Below are positions 51,093 to 60,141 of a stretch of 63,284 nucleotides of DNA, piece by piece. Where the stretch lies: contig JANQFG010000218.1 of assembly GCA_028277985.1 (NCBI GenBank), positions 1 to 63,284 on the forward strand, given 5' to 3'. This DNA is from a bacterium. GTDB taxonomy: Bacteria > Desulfobacterota > DSWW01. The notes below the pieces were generated by a model that was given only the letters and a program-made list of their open reading frames with translations, was not told the DNA's origin and did not search any database. How positions within the stretch are numbered: the first letter of the stretch is position 1; each line of letters starts with the position of its first letter. A program made the position numbers and the translations under genes.

Positions 51093-51509
51093 TCACGAAA
51101 CGGGTTCACCGCTGAGTAGGATCTTCTCGATCTCGTCGACCCCGTATTTGTACCCTTTGCCGACCCCGGGGCAGCGTTTCCTCACTTCCCCGTACCATAC
51201 GTGGCGACGCAGATTCTCGACCCAGAACGGCCAGGTCCTGCACTGCCTGGGTCGGACCGGGTACACCCGGCATCGGCCCCCTCGCAGCATGATGCACGCC
51301 CCATCGCGGGATCTCAGGACGTCGAACCCTTCCGAATTCTTGACAAACCGTCTGTAGAAGGCGTCAGGATAGAGGTCCATGTAAGCAGCCATCTGCCGAA
51401 GGTCGTCCTTCTCCACGTAGACTTCCGTGTAGTCGCCTTCGTCCCAGCAGCACTGGCCGCACTGCTGGCAGCAGAATTTCAACCCGTTGCGGTACCAGAC
51501 CTCGTCCAT
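51093..51509 (-). CDS. YkgJ-like cysteine-cluster protein
   Basis: This protein of about 138 residues has CCQQCGQCCWDEGDY at the start and GACIMLRGGRCRVYPVRPRQCRTWPFW near the end. This is the CxxCxxCC plus CRxYxxRPxxCRxxPF pattern of the YkgJ/UPF0153 group, which probably binds a zinc or Fe-S cluster. Two ATGs are possible (51566 gives 19 more residues); neither has a clear ribosome binding site. It converges with the CMD gene. Confidence 0.8.
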   Translation of the reverse strand: MDEVWYRNGLKFCCQQCGQCCWDEGDYTEVYVEKDDLRQMAAYMDLYPDAFYRRFVKNSEGFDVLRSRDGACIMLRGGRCRVYPVRPRQCRTWPFWVENLRRHVWYGEVRKRCPGVGKGYKYGVDEIEKILLSGEPVS

Positions 51510-51817
51510 TGAACGATCCGATCGAAGAAATTGCCTGAGCGGTCCATTATCGGGCAGGTCGATCATCAGGTCAATGCCCGGGCCCGTACCGCATCGGGTC
51601 CACGGCAGCCCTGCTTGCTTCCGGTCAAAGGGTCCGCTATCCTTTTTGGGGCTGTTGACCAACAGGGATTCCGTCGAACCCCCGTTCTCGAGTTGGGGAC
51701 AGCCCCTGAACCGCCCGAACTCGAGCTACCCATTGTCTCGTTGCAACAGCTCGTCGGATCCGGACACCAGCCACGTATTCCTTCTGTCACATCAACGAAC
51801 AACAGGAGAGAGTAACC

Positions 51818-52828
51818 ATGGGAAGCGAAAAACCGTATCAGAAACTCGCCGAGAAAATAGGAACCCCTTCCGAGCGGATCGAGAAACTCTGGGAGGTCCT
51901 CTGCAGCGAAGAGGAGGCCCGGCTTCTTCTGGCCATGCCCGGAACCATGGAAGAGCTCGCCGAGAAGACGGGACGGAAGCCGGAGGAAACCAAGCCCATG
52001 GTGGATCTTCTCTTCCGGAAGGGGGTCGTCTTCGACCGTGAGAAGGAAGGCGTTGTCACCTATTCCACGGCCCGACATCTTCTCCAGTTCCACGACGCCA
52101 CGATCCTGTGGCCCGAAGCACCCGAAGGATTCCTGGATCAATGGCAGGAGTTCATGGATGAGGAGTACCCCGCAATTGCCCAGGCCCTTGCCGCCATGGA
52201 CCTTCCCGCCTTTACACGGGTCATTCCCGTGGAAGCGCCGATGGAAGGGGGCGGATCCCAGATCCTCCCGATCGACAACGCACTCAAGATCGTGGACGAT
52301 GCCCGAAGCCTCGCTGTCACTGCCTGCACCTGCCGGCTCACGGCCAAGAAATGCGAGTCCCCCGTGGAAGTCTGTCTGCAGCTCAACCGCGCCGCCGAAT
52401 ACACGATCAAGCGGGGCACCGGCAGGGAGGTGACCAAAGAGGAGGCGAAAGAGATCATCAAGAAATCGGAGGAAGCGGGCCTGGTTCACGTAACGGACAA
52501 CCGGGCGGACAACGAGCACATCATCTGCAACTGCTGCCCCTGCTGCTGCATCGTTCTTCCCCTCATCCTGAAGGAAAGGAAGCGCGTGCTCCTCGCTCCG
52601 AGTCGATTCCTGCCCGAGGTGGATTCCGACAAGTGCACGCTCTGCCAGGTCTGTGTGGAGGCCTGCCCGGTGGATGCCCTCTCCATGGACGGCGGTGGAG
52701 CCGATGACAAGGTGGCCGTGGTCGAGGATCTTTGCATCGGATGCGGCCAGTGCGCCTACCAGTGTCCCGAGGAGGCGATCTCCCTGAAAGAGGTGCGAAA
52801 CCCGAATTTCGTCCCGGGCGCGGCCTAG
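51818..52828 (+). CDS. 4Fe-4S binding protein with N-terminal winged-helix-like part
   Basis: In this 336-residue protein, residues about 1-95 look like a winged helix (EEARLLLAMPGTMEELAEKTGRKPEETKPMVDLLFRKGVVF). Later come TACTCRLTAKKCESPVEVCLQL and the unusual C-N-C-C-P-C-C-C run (about 228-235). After these are two ferredoxin motifs, CTLCQVCVEACPVDAL and CIGCGQCAYQCPEEAI (about 272-320), each binding a 4Fe-4S cluster. It resembles ferredoxin-like electron-transfer proteins common in anaerobes. It starts a plus-strand group with the SDR gene. Confidence 0.87.
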   Translation: MGSEKPYQKLAEKIGTPSERIEKLWEVLCSEEEARLLLAMPGTMEELAEKTGRKPEETKPMVDLLFRKGVVFDREKEGVVTYSTARHLLQFHDATILWPEAPEGFLDQWQEFMDEEYPAIAQALAAMDLPAFTRVIPVEAPMEGGGSQILPIDNALKIVDDARSLAVTACTCRLTAKKCESPVEVCLQLNRAAEYTIKRGTGREVTKEEAKEIIKKSEEAGLVHVTDNRADNEHIICNCCPCCCIVLPLILKERKRVLLAPSRFLPEVDSDKCTLCQVCVEACPVDALSMDGGGADDKVAVVEDLCIGCGQCAYQCPEEAISLKEVRNPNFVPGAA

Positions 52829-52871
52829 ACAGAAACCGGATCCTTTCAGCGGACCGTCAAGGAGAGCGCAG

Positions 52872-53636
52872 ATGTACGCTGACAAATTTCGACTGGACGG
52901 AAAAGTCGCCGTCGTAACGGGTGGAAGTCGTGGAATCGGCAAAGCCATCGCCATCGGGTTGGCCGAACAGGGCGCGCGCCTGGCGCTGGCCAGCCGGAAA
53001 CAGGAGGCCCTGGACGGAGTCGCGGAAGAGATCCGGAAGACCGGAGGAGAATGCCTGGCCATGGCATGCCACGTGGGCAAGCCGGACCAGATCAAGATCT
53101 TCATCGACAAGGTGGTGGAGACCTATGGGAGCGTGGATATCCTCGTGAACAACGCGGCCACCAACCCTTACTTCGGCCCCATCATCGATGCAAGCGAAGA
53201 GGCGTGGAACAAGACCCTGGACGTCAACCTGAAGGGGCCCTTCCTGATGACCCAGGCGGCCGCAAGAATCATGATGCAGAAGGGAGGAGGCTCGATCATC
53301 AACGTCTCTTCGGTGGGCGCTTTCAAGGCGAACCCGATGCAGGGGATTTACGGAGTCACCAAGGCCGGCATGGTCAACATGACGAAGACCTTTGCTCAAG
53401 AACTGGCGCTCGTCAACATCAGGGTGAATGCCATCTGCCCGGGCCTGACCAACACCAAGTTCTCCGAGGTGCTGATCGAGACAAAGGAAATCTACGACTT
53501 CGCCCTGCAGAAGATTCCGGTGAAGAGGCACGCCGAGCCCTCGGAGATCGTCGGGGCGGCACTGTTCCTGGCGAGCGACGCTGCGAGCTACGTTACCGGC
53601 TCCTGCATCACCGTGGACGGGGGCATGATGACGTAA
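52872..53636 (+). CDS. SDR-family oxidoreductase
   Basis: This 254-residue short-chain dehydrogenase has VAVVTGGSRGIGKAIAIGLAEQGA (cofactor loop T-G-G-S-R-G-I-G, about 13-36), NNAATNPYFG and catalytic SSVGAFKANPMQGIYGVTKAGM (Ser and Y-x-x-x-K, about 147-168). The G-R and following residues suggest NADP(H) rather than NAD. It is full length. The substrate is unknown; it is 43 bases after the Fe-S gene. Confidence 0.9.
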   Translation: MYADKFRLDGKVAVVTGGSRGIGKAIAIGLAEQGARLALASRKQEALDGVAEEIRKTGGECLAMACHVGKPDQIKIFIDKVVETYGSVDILVNNAATNPYFGPIIDASEEAWNKTLDVNLKGPFLMTQAAARIMMQKGGGSIINVSSVGAFKANPMQGIYGVTKAGMVNMTKTFAQELALVNIRVNAICPGLTNTKFSEVLIETKEIYDFALQKIPVKRHAEPSEIVGAALFLASDAASYVTGSCITVDGGMMT

Positions 53637-53653
53637 GAAGAGGGATCAGGGCG

Positions 53654-53670
53654 CAGGGGTCAGGGGTCAG
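53654..53670 (+). repeat. Heptamer direct repeat
   Basis: CAGGGGT occurs twice in tandem (53654-53660, 53661-53667) and again in part (CAG). This is the second heptanucleotide repeat in an intergenic position of this window. Confidence 0.5.
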
Positions 53671-53689
53671 GCCCCAAACCTTGCCCCCC

Positions 53690-53718
53690 TTGCGGACCTT
53701 AAGCCATTCATCTATAAT
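53690..53718 (+). promoter_or_regulatory. Candidate promoter of the THX gene
   Basis: TTGCGG (53690-53695), 17 bases, TATAAT (53713-53718). The -10 matches consensus; the -35 is partial. It lies 60 bases before the THX start. Confidence 0.5.
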
Positions 53719-53777
53719 GCTTTTTCTTATCATCGAACTGCTACGCCGCAACCGGACATTCGAGAGGAGCACAAGGC

Positions 53778-53888
53778 ATGGGCAAAGGAGACAAGAGGAC
53801 CCGAAAGGGGAAGATCTTCCGGGGGAGCCACGGAAAAACCCGCCCGAGAAAAAGAAAGAAGGCGAAGGCCCCGACGACTTCCACCTAG
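53778..53888 (+). CDS. thx: 30S ribosomal protein THX (bTHX)
   Basis: This encodes only 36 residues: MGKGDKRTRKGKIFRGSHG, then KTRPRKRKK and KAKAPTTST. The opening G-K-G-D-K-R-T-x-x-G-K-I-x-x-G-S-x-G-K-x-R is the bTHX signature. It is a small basic protein that sits in the head of the 30S subunit. AGGAG precedes the ATG, and a TATAAT-type promoter lies upstream. The size is below common ORF cut-offs, so it is easily missed. Confidence 0.85.
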   Translation: MGKGDKRTRKGKIFRGSHGKTRPRKRKKAKAPTTST

Positions 53889-53918
53889 TCCCGCTGCCTT
53901 CTCTGCCGGACCTTGCCT

Positions 53919-54929
53919 ATGTCCGCACCCCGTCCATCCATCAGCATCCTGCTTCCCGTCCACAACGATTCGTCCTACCTGATGCGTGCCGTCCGCAGCA
54001 TGCGCAGACAGACGTTCCGGGATTGGGAACTGCTGTTGCTCGACGACGGGTCCACGGACGACACGCCCGGCATGATCGACTCCCTGGCCCGCGAAGATCC
54101 ACGCATCCGGGCCGTACATCTGCCCCACCAGGGCATCGCCGCCTCTTTGAACGCCGGCTTCGATCGGGCAGCGGGCCGATACATCGCCCGGATGGACGCG
54201 GACGACGTATCCCACGTCCGCAGACTGGCCCTTCAGAAGGCCTTTCTCGATGAGCGGTCCGATGTATGCGCCGTGGGTTGCCTGATACGGATCTTTCCCC
54301 GGAAGGAGGCCTCCCTGGGGATGCTTGCCTATGAAGGCTGGCTCAACTCCCTGGTTACGCCGGAGGAGATCGCCCGGGAGATCTTCATCGAATCCCCTCT
54401 GGTGCACCCTTCGGTTCTGATGCGCCGCGAGGCGCTCGAAGCGGTGGATGGATATCGGGGTGAAGGACCGGAAGACTATGACCTCTGGCTCCGTCTTCAC
54501 GCCAGTGGGTTGCGGTTCGCCAAGGTCCCCGAGGTTCTGTTCTGCTGGATGGACCGACCGGACCGGATCACCCGGCGCTCCCCCAGCTACAGCCGGGAAG
54601 CCTTCCGCGAATGCAAGGCCCGGCATCTTGCCGGGTGCCTGGGAGAGAACCGGGAAATCGTGCTGGCCGGCAACCGGGAAGCAAAGAACCTGGCAGCCGC
54701 CCTGGAGAAGGCGGGCCTTCGGGTGATGGGGTACGTGGACGTCAACCCGAAACGGATCGGTACGGTGTGGGACGGAAAACCGGTCATCGGATACGAGGAC
54801 CTGCCCGCCCGCTACGAGGGTTGCATGCTTCTCGCGGCCGTCGGGTCCTGGGGGGTCCGGGACGTGATTCGCCGGCAGCTCGCATCTCTCGGCTACCGCG
54901 AACCCGAGGAATTCCTCTGCGTAGCGTAA
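53919..54929 (+). CDS. Family 2 glycosyltransferase with extra C-terminal Rossmann-like region
   Basis: This 336-residue protein has ISILLPVHNDSSYLMRAVRSMRRQTFRDWELLLLDDGSTDDT (GT2 N-terminus), MDADD (D-x-D, about 95) and DYDLWLRL (catalytic region). Residues about 240-330 (IVLAGNREAKNLAAALEKAGLRVMGYVDVNPKRIGTVWDGKPVIG) look like an additional nucleotide-binding fold, as in PglD-like or FkbM-like tails. It transfers an unknown sugar to an unknown acceptor. It begins 30 bases after the THX gene. Confidence 0.85.
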   Translation: MSAPRPSISILLPVHNDSSYLMRAVRSMRRQTFRDWELLLLDDGSTDDTPGMIDSLAREDPRIRAVHLPHQGIAASLNAGFDRAAGRYIARMDADDVSHVRRLALQKAFLDERSDVCAVGCLIRIFPRKEASLGMLAYEGWLNSLVTPEEIAREIFIESPLVHPSVLMRREALEAVDGYRGEGPEDYDLWLRLHASGLRFAKVPEVLFCWMDRPDRITRRSPSYSREAFRECKARHLAGCLGENREIVLAGNREAKNLAAALEKAGLRVMGYVDVNPKRIGTVWDGKPVIGYEDLPARYEGCMLLAAVGSWGVRDVIRRQLASLGYREPEEFLCVA

Positions 54930-54942
54930 AGGAAAACGACTC

Positions 54943-55983
54943 GTGATCCAGAAGAAACACTTTGTGCCGAACGGAGACGGCTGGCTGCTCGGTCTGAAGC
55001 AGACCTATGAGACCGCGGCGCTCGATCGTTCCCGCAGGCCGGTCGCCATCATCCCGGGGTACGGGATGAATGCCTTCATCTTCGGATACCACCCCAGGGG
55101 CAAGTCGATGGAGGCTTACTGGGCCGACCAGGGCTTCGAGGTCTGGTCGCTCAATCTCCGGGCCCAGGGCACCTCGAGGCGCGTGGGCGGGAGAAAACAG
55201 TACGGGTTCTACGATGCTGCCGTGACCGACCTGGGAGCCGCCTTTGAGTTCATCGTCGGGCACACGGAGACGGAAGCGAAGAGCCTGGACGCGGTCGGCT
55301 GCAGCCTGGGAGGCACGTACCTGTACGCCAATCTCGCCTTCTCCCAGGAAAAGAGCCTCTTGGGATCCGTGGTGACGATCGGGGCCCCCCTCAAGTGGGT
55401 CGAGGTGAACCCAATGCTGAAAACCGCATTCAGCTCTCCCCGGGTGGCAGGCATGCTGGCGATTCGCGGGGTCCGCCCCTTCGCAAGGCTCGCCATGCCC
55501 CTGCTCACAAGAGCCCCCAAATTGCTGTCCGTGTACCTGCATCCGGAAATCGTGGACACCTCCAGAATGGACGAAATGATCGAAACCGTGGAGAACCCGG
55601 ACCGACGACTCAACCGCGAGATTGCCAAGTGGGTGAAGCAGGGGGATCTCGTCGTCCGAGGGGTCAACGTGACCGAAGCGGTCGGAACCGTGACGAACCC
55701 GTTGCTGGTCGTCATTTCGAACGCGGACGGAATCGTCCCGGAGGCCTCGGCCCTGAGCGCCCACGGAAAGATCGGCTCTACCGTAAAGGACATCCTGTGC
55801 GTGGGCACGAACGAGGTCCCGGTGGCTCATGCGGACCTCTTCGTGAGCAATATCGCGCAGGAATGGGTCTTCGAGCCGCTGGCGCAGTGGCTCATCGCCC
55901 GGAATGAGGACCCTCCGGCAAAACGACAAGGCTCTCGTGGTAGAAGGAAGGCCGGCAAGAAGAACGGGGAGACCAAGGGATGA
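54943..55983 (+). CDS. Alpha/beta hydrolase
   Basis: This 346-residue protein has PVAIIPGYGMNAFIFGYH, DAVGCSLGGTYLYANLAF (nucleophile elbow G-C-S-L-G, about residues 122-126) and the late catalytic Asp/His stretch (VISNADGIVPEASAL, NEVPVAHADLFV). The family resembles polyhydroxyalkanoate-type or general hydrolases. The substrate is unknown. The stop overlaps the next start by four bases (ATGA), implying coupled translation with the amidase. Confidence 0.84.
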   Translation: MIQKKHFVPNGDGWLLGLKQTYETAALDRSRRPVAIIPGYGMNAFIFGYHPRGKSMEAYWADQGFEVWSLNLRAQGTSRRVGGRKQYGFYDAAVTDLGAAFEFIVGHTETEAKSLDAVGCSLGGTYLYANLAFSQEKSLLGSVVTIGAPLKWVEVNPMLKTAFSSPRVAGMLAIRGVRPFARLAMPLLTRAPKLLSVYLHPEIVDTSRMDEMIETVENPDRRLNREIAKWVKQGDLVVRGVNVTEAVGTVTNPLLVVISNADGIVPEASALSAHGKIGSTVKDILCVGTNEVPVAHADLFVSNIAQEWVFEPLAQWLIARNEDPPAKRQGSRGRRKAGKKNGETKG

Positions 55984-57392
55984 CGACATCGGACATCTGT
56001 TTTCTGCCTGCCGGTGTGCTGAGCGGAATGATTCGAGACAGGGAAGTCTCTGTCCGTGAAGTCGTGGAAGCTCATCTTGCCAGGATCGATCGAGTCAACC
56101 CCACGGTGAATGCCATCGTCACATTGATTCCGGATGAGGCCCTGCAACAGGCGAATCTCGCCGACGAAGCCCTTGCCAGGGGCGAGAAAACCGGTCCCCT
56201 GTTCGGGCTTCCCATCGCCCACAAGGACCTGGCCCTGACCAAGGGCGTCCGCACCACCTTCGGATCCCCGCTGCTCAAGGATTTCGTGCCGGATCAGGAC
56301 CAGTTGATCGTCGAGCGCCTGAAAAAGGCGGGCACGATCATGATCGGAAAAACGAACACGCCGGAGTTCGGGGCAGGTTCTCAGACCTACAACGAAGTCT
56401 TCGGGGAAACCCTCAACCCCTACGACCTGACCAAGACATGCGGGGGAAGCAGCGGCGGGGCCGCCGTCGCCCTCGCCTGCGGCATGATCCCGGTGGCCGA
56501 CGGCAGCGACATGGGCGGCAGCCTGAGAAATCCGGCCAGCTTCTGCAACGTTGTGGGCTTCCGGCCCTCCCCGGGCCGTGTACCCGTCTGGCCGACGCAA
56601 GCCGCCTGGTTCACGTACACGGTGGATGGCCCCATGGCCCGTACCGTGGAGGATGTTGCCCTGATGTTCAGTGCGATCGCAGGGCCGGACCCACGATCCC
56701 CGATCAGTATCAACGAGCCTGGCTCCCTTTTCTCCCTTCCTCTAGAAAGAGATTTCAAACAAACGAGAATTGCCTGGGGCCGCGATCTGAACGGCCTACC
56801 CGTGGACCCGCGGGTCACGGCAACGATCGACGCCCAGCGCCACGTTTTCGAATCCCTGGGTTGTTCGACCGATGATGCCGAGCCTGATTACACCGATGCA
56901 GACGAGATCTTCAAGGCTTGGCGTGCTTGGTTCGTGGAACTTTCTCTGGCCGTGTTAGGGGGAGCACAAAAGGACTCACTCAAGGATACCCTGGTCTGGA
57001 ACGCCGAACAGGGCCAGAAGCTTGCCGGGCCCGAGCTGGGACGGATCGAAACCAAGCGGACCCAGCTCTACCACCGGATCAGGGAATTCATGGACACTTA
57101 CGAATTCATGATCCTGCCCGTGAGCCAGGTCCCGCCCTTTGACGTGAAGGAACGCTGGGTGAAGCAGATCGGCGAGGTGAGGATGGAGACCTACATCGAC
57201 TGGATGAAGTCCTGCTACTTCATCACGACCGTGGGGCTCCCGGCCGTTTCCGTGCCTTGCGGCTTCACCTCTGAAGGATTGCCCGTGGGCGTTCAGATCG
57301 TCGGTCGCCACCAGGACGACTTCGGGGTGCTTCAACTGGCTTATGCATTCCAGCAGGCGACCGGGTTCCACAAGCAGCGGCCCCCCATCTGA
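55980..57392 (+). CDS. Amidase signature-family protein
   Basis: This 470-residue protein has PIAHKDLALTKGVRTTFGS (catalytic Lys, about 80), then GGSSGGAAVALACGMIPVADGSDMGGSLRNPASFCNVVGFRPSPGRVP (the serine cis-serine part of the Ser-Ser-Lys triad, about 157-200). It hydrolyses amides to acids. Family specificity is broad. Its ATG overlaps the alpha/beta hydrolase stop. Confidence 0.9.
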   Translation: MTTSDICFLPAGVLSGMIRDREVSVREVVEAHLARIDRVNPTVNAIVTLIPDEALQQANLADEALARGEKTGPLFGLPIAHKDLALTKGVRTTFGSPLLKDFVPDQDQLIVERLKKAGTIMIGKTNTPEFGAGSQTYNEVFGETLNPYDLTKTCGGSSGGAAVALACGMIPVADGSDMGGSLRNPASFCNVVGFRPSPGRVPVWPTQAAWFTYTVDGPMARTVEDVALMFSAIAGPDPRSPISINEPGSLFSLPLERDFKQTRIAWGRDLNGLPVDPRVTATIDAQRHVFESLGCSTDDAEPDYTDADEIFKAWRAWFVELSLAVLGGAQKDSLKDTLVWNAEQGQKLAGPELGRIETKRTQLYHRIREFMDTYEFMILPVSQVPPFDVKERWVKQIGEVRMETYIDWMKSCYFITTVGLPAVSVPCGFTSEGLPVGVQIVGRHQDDFGVLQLAYAFQQATGFHKQRPPI

Positions 57393-57560
57393 ACCAAACG
57401 CTTCCCGTACATGGACTCCTTCCTGGTTCCTCTCTCGCAACGGAGGGATGCACGTCGCCCCGTTCATGGAACGGCCGGACCTCCACGTTGTCAACGAAAG
57501 GACGAACATGATAGCCTTTTTTTAGGGGCGATCGTATCTGCAAGAGAGAGGAAGGGATCG

Positions 57561-58313
57561 ATGGGCGACGCGGAAAAGGGCCCAGCGAGAGGGTTCCTGC
57601 GATATTTGAGGATCGGTTGGGTCTGCTCATGGATCGGCCTGGCCACGCTCCTGGTCTTCCTTCCGGTCGTTCTGACCGCGCGCCTGGACCCGAGCCAGAG
57701 AAGCACACAATTCTTTGTCCGAATATGGTACGGCATCATCCTCACGGCGGCCAGTGTGAAGACGAAGTCTCGCGGACTCGAGAGAATCGAACAGGATCGC
57801 TCGTACGTAATCATTTCAAACCATCAGAGCCACTTCGACATCCTGGCCCTCGTCGCCGAGCTCCCGATCATTGTCCGGTTCATCGCCAAGCAGGAGTTGA
57901 GAAGAATCCCCCTTTTCGGGTACGCGGTGGGCGTCACGCGCTGTATCTATGTGGACCGGTCCGATCCTGCCAAGGCGGTGAAGAGCCTTCAGGACGGGAT
58001 CGGGACGTTGCCTTCCGGCATATCCATGCTCTTCTTTGCGGAAGGGACCCGCAGCAGAGATGGGAAGATCGGCCCGTTCAAGAAGGGCGGTTTCCGGACT
58101 GCACAGATCGCGGGCTGGCCCATCCTGCCGGTGGTGGTCCACGGAAGCCGGAAAGTGCTTCCTTCGGGGGATCTGCTGGTCACGCCGGGAACGATCGAGG
58201 TGGAGGTGTTGGATCCGGTGCCCGAGGAAGAGACTGCGTCGCGTCCCTGGGAGGAAGTCATGGAAGACGTGAGGCAGCGAATCGTTGCGCACTTCGAGAA
58301 GGGACGTCTATAG
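57561..58313 (+). CDS. PlsC-type 1-acyl-glycerol-3-phosphate acyltransferase
   Basis: This 250-residue protein has two membrane helices (about 23-60), NHQSHFD (catalytic H-x4-D, about 90-96), then FAEGTRSRDGKIGPFKKGGFRTAQIAG. It transfers an acyl group to lysophosphatidic acid or a related acceptor at the inner membrane. The ATG at 57561 follows GGAAGGGATCG. It ends overlapping the stop of the convergent acyl-CoA ligase. Confidence 0.9.
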   Translation: MGDAEKGPARGFLRYLRIGWVCSWIGLATLLVFLPVVLTARLDPSQRSTQFFVRIWYGIILTAASVKTKSRGLERIEQDRSYVIISNHQSHFDILALVAELPIIVRFIAKQELRRIPLFGYAVGVTRCIYVDRSDPAKAVKSLQDGIGTLPSGISMLFFAEGTRSRDGKIGPFKKGGFRTAQIAGWPILPVVVHGSRKVLPSGDLLVTPGTIEVEVLDPVPEEETASRPWEEVMEDVRQRIVAHFEKGRL

Positions 58314-59867
58314 TCGATTGCCTGCGTACTTGTCTTTCAGCTCCGCCTTTCTCACCTTCATCGTGGCCGTGAGCGGCAGCTCGTCTATGAACCGGATGTG
58401 CTGCGGGTACTTGAACCTGGCGACCTTTCCGTTCAGATGGCTGTAGATCTCTTCTTCGGTGACCGTCTCGGCTTGCTCCGACACGATGAAGGCCATTCCG
58501 GTCTCTCCCCATTTTTCGTCCGGCACGCCGATGATCGCCGCATTGGCTACCTTCGGATGGGTGACCAGGACCCTTTCCACGTCGGCGGGGTACACGTTCT
58601 CCCCTCCGCTCCGGTACATGTCCTTGACCCTGTCTACGATGTAGAAGTAGCCCTCCTCGTCCATGTAGCCGAGATCACCGGTGCGCAGCACGCCGTCGAC
58701 GATCGTCTTTGACGTTGCCTCGGGCAGGTTCCAGTAGCCGCTCATCACCGTGGGCCCTTGGGCGACGATCTCGCCGATCTCACCTCGCGCAACCGGCTTT
58801 CCGTCCGGCCCGGCGATCCAGACATCGGTGAAAAAACCCGGCTTCCCGATGGAGCCCCGCTTCCGGAAGATGTCTTCTCTTGGCAGAAGCATCATGGCGG
58901 AGTTCTCGGTCTGACCGAAACCCTGCTGCATGTAGAGGCCCCGCCTGGCCAGCTCATCGATCAGGCTGGGTGGTGTCCTCTCCCCTCCTCCCACCACGCA
59001 CCGTACACTGCTCGTGTCGATCCGGTCCAGCTTTCCCGTCTCGAGGACCATTCGCCACATGGTGGTCAGGGCGAAGACGATCGTCCCCCCACAGCGCTCG
59101 ATATCCGCTGCAAACTCGTCAGGGTCGAAGCCCCTGCGCATCACCATGCTCATGCCTGCGCACAGTGCAGGGGTCGCGACAATGAACAACCCGCCCGAGT
59201 GGAACAGGGGCAACTGGGCCACGACCACATCGTCGCTGACACCGCCCGTGTAGATGCCGACCTGGAAGTTCTTGAAATAGGTCTGAGAGTGGGAAAGGAC
59301 GGCGCCCTTCGGCCTGCCGGTCGTGCCCGAGGTGTAGATGATCGACAGGGGATCATCAAAGTCGACAGGTCTTTCCGGAACCGGCTCGGTGATCGGCTCG
59401 TGCCTGACCAAGGCTTCGAACTCTTCCGCCCAGTCAGGACATTCCGGCTGGCCGGGGCTGCCGCTTCTCAGATACAGGAACTTGTCCCTGTCTACCCTGA
59501 GATCCCTTCGAATGGGATCGATGCTGCCAAGGAAGGAATCGTGGAAAACGAGGAGGCGGGTCCCGCAGTCATTGACCTGGAAGGCAAGCTCCGACCCGAC
59601 CAGCCGCCAGTTGAAGGGTACAAGGATCGCGCCCAGCTTGGCACAGGCAAAATAGATCTCGAGGAACTCCACGCAATTCAGCAGCACCAGCCCTACCCGG
59701 TCGCCCTTCTTGATCCCCATCTTCAGGAGCATGTGGGCACACCGGTTCGTGCCCTCGTTCAGGTCCCGGTACGTGATCGACCGACCTTCGTAGATGATTG
59801 CCGTCTTCTCCGGTGTGAGGGCGGCCCGCTTGCGGGGGATCGCCCCCACCTCCCATTCCACTACCAT
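58308..59867 (-). CDS. AMP-forming acyl-CoA ligase
   Basis: This 519-residue ANL-family enzyme has IIYTSGTTGRPKGAVLSH (P-loop-like, about 179-196), GFGQTE, YRSGGENVYPADVERVL and the C-terminal lysine segment TATMKVRKAELK. It activates a carboxylic acid with ATP and CoA. It lies 25 bases after the beta-like small subunit gene of the fumarate-adding enzyme on the same strand, so it probably activates the succinate product (as AssK does in alkane degradation). The substrate is inferred from context. Confidence 0.87.
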   Translation of the reverse strand: MVVEWEVGAIPRKRAALTPEKTAIIYEGRSITYRDLNEGTNRCAHMLLKMGIKKGDRVGLVLLNCVEFLEIYFACAKLGAILVPFNWRLVGSELAFQVNDCGTRLLVFHDSFLGSIDPIRRDLRVDRDKFLYLRSGSPGQPECPDWAEEFEALVRHEPITEPVPERPVDFDDPLSIIYTSGTTGRPKGAVLSHSQTYFKNFQVGIYTGGVSDDVVVAQLPLFHSGGLFIVATPALCAGMSMVMRRGFDPDEFAADIERCGGTIVFALTTMWRMVLETGKLDRIDTSSVRCVVGGGERTPPSLIDELARRGLYMQQGFGQTENSAMMLLPREDIFRKRGSIGKPGFFTDVWIAGPDGKPVARGEIGEIVAQGPTVMSGYWNLPEATSKTIVDGVLRTGDLGYMDEEGYFYIVDRVKDMYRSGGENVYPADVERVLVTHPKVANAAIIGVPDEKWGETGMAFIVSEQAETVTEEEIYSHLNGKVARFKYPQHIRFIDELPLTATMKVRKAELKDKYAGNRL

Positions 59868-59892
59868 GGCTTCTCTTTCCTCGTTCGATGGG

Positions 59893-60114
59893 CTAAGCCG
59901 CGTCCGCAGCCAGACCTTCCACCCCGGCCGACTTGCCCCAGGGTGCCTCTCCGGGACCTACCTTCTGCGTTGCTTCACCCGAAAGCTCGTCCACGGCCAG
60001 CCATTCCTGACAATCCGGACACTGTCGTAGGGCCACCGACGCATCGATGCGTGCATTGTACAGATATCGAAAACTCTCGGTCGGAGCCGTGTAGTTGCAT
60101 TCCGTACACTTCAT
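59893..60114 (-). CDS. Candidate small (beta) Fe-S subunit of the fumarate-adding enzyme
   Basis: This 73-residue protein has MKCTECNYTAP (Cys 3, 6) and QCPDCQEWL (Cys 32, 35), then an extended tail. It lies between the catalytic subunit and the ligase gene, in the position of bssB in bss operons. BssB-type proteins use four Cys to bind a 4Fe-4S cluster and help the radical enzyme. The C-x-x-C pair spacing fits that role. GGAGGAGAAGG precedes the ATG. Similarity outside the Cys pairs is weak. Confidence 0.65.
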   Translation of the reverse strand: MKCTECNYTAPTESFRYLYNARIDASVALRQCPDCQEWLAVDELSGEATQKVGPGEAPWGKSAGVEGLAADAA

Positions 60115-60141
60115 ATCCTTCTCCTCCGCTTCTGGCGTTCC

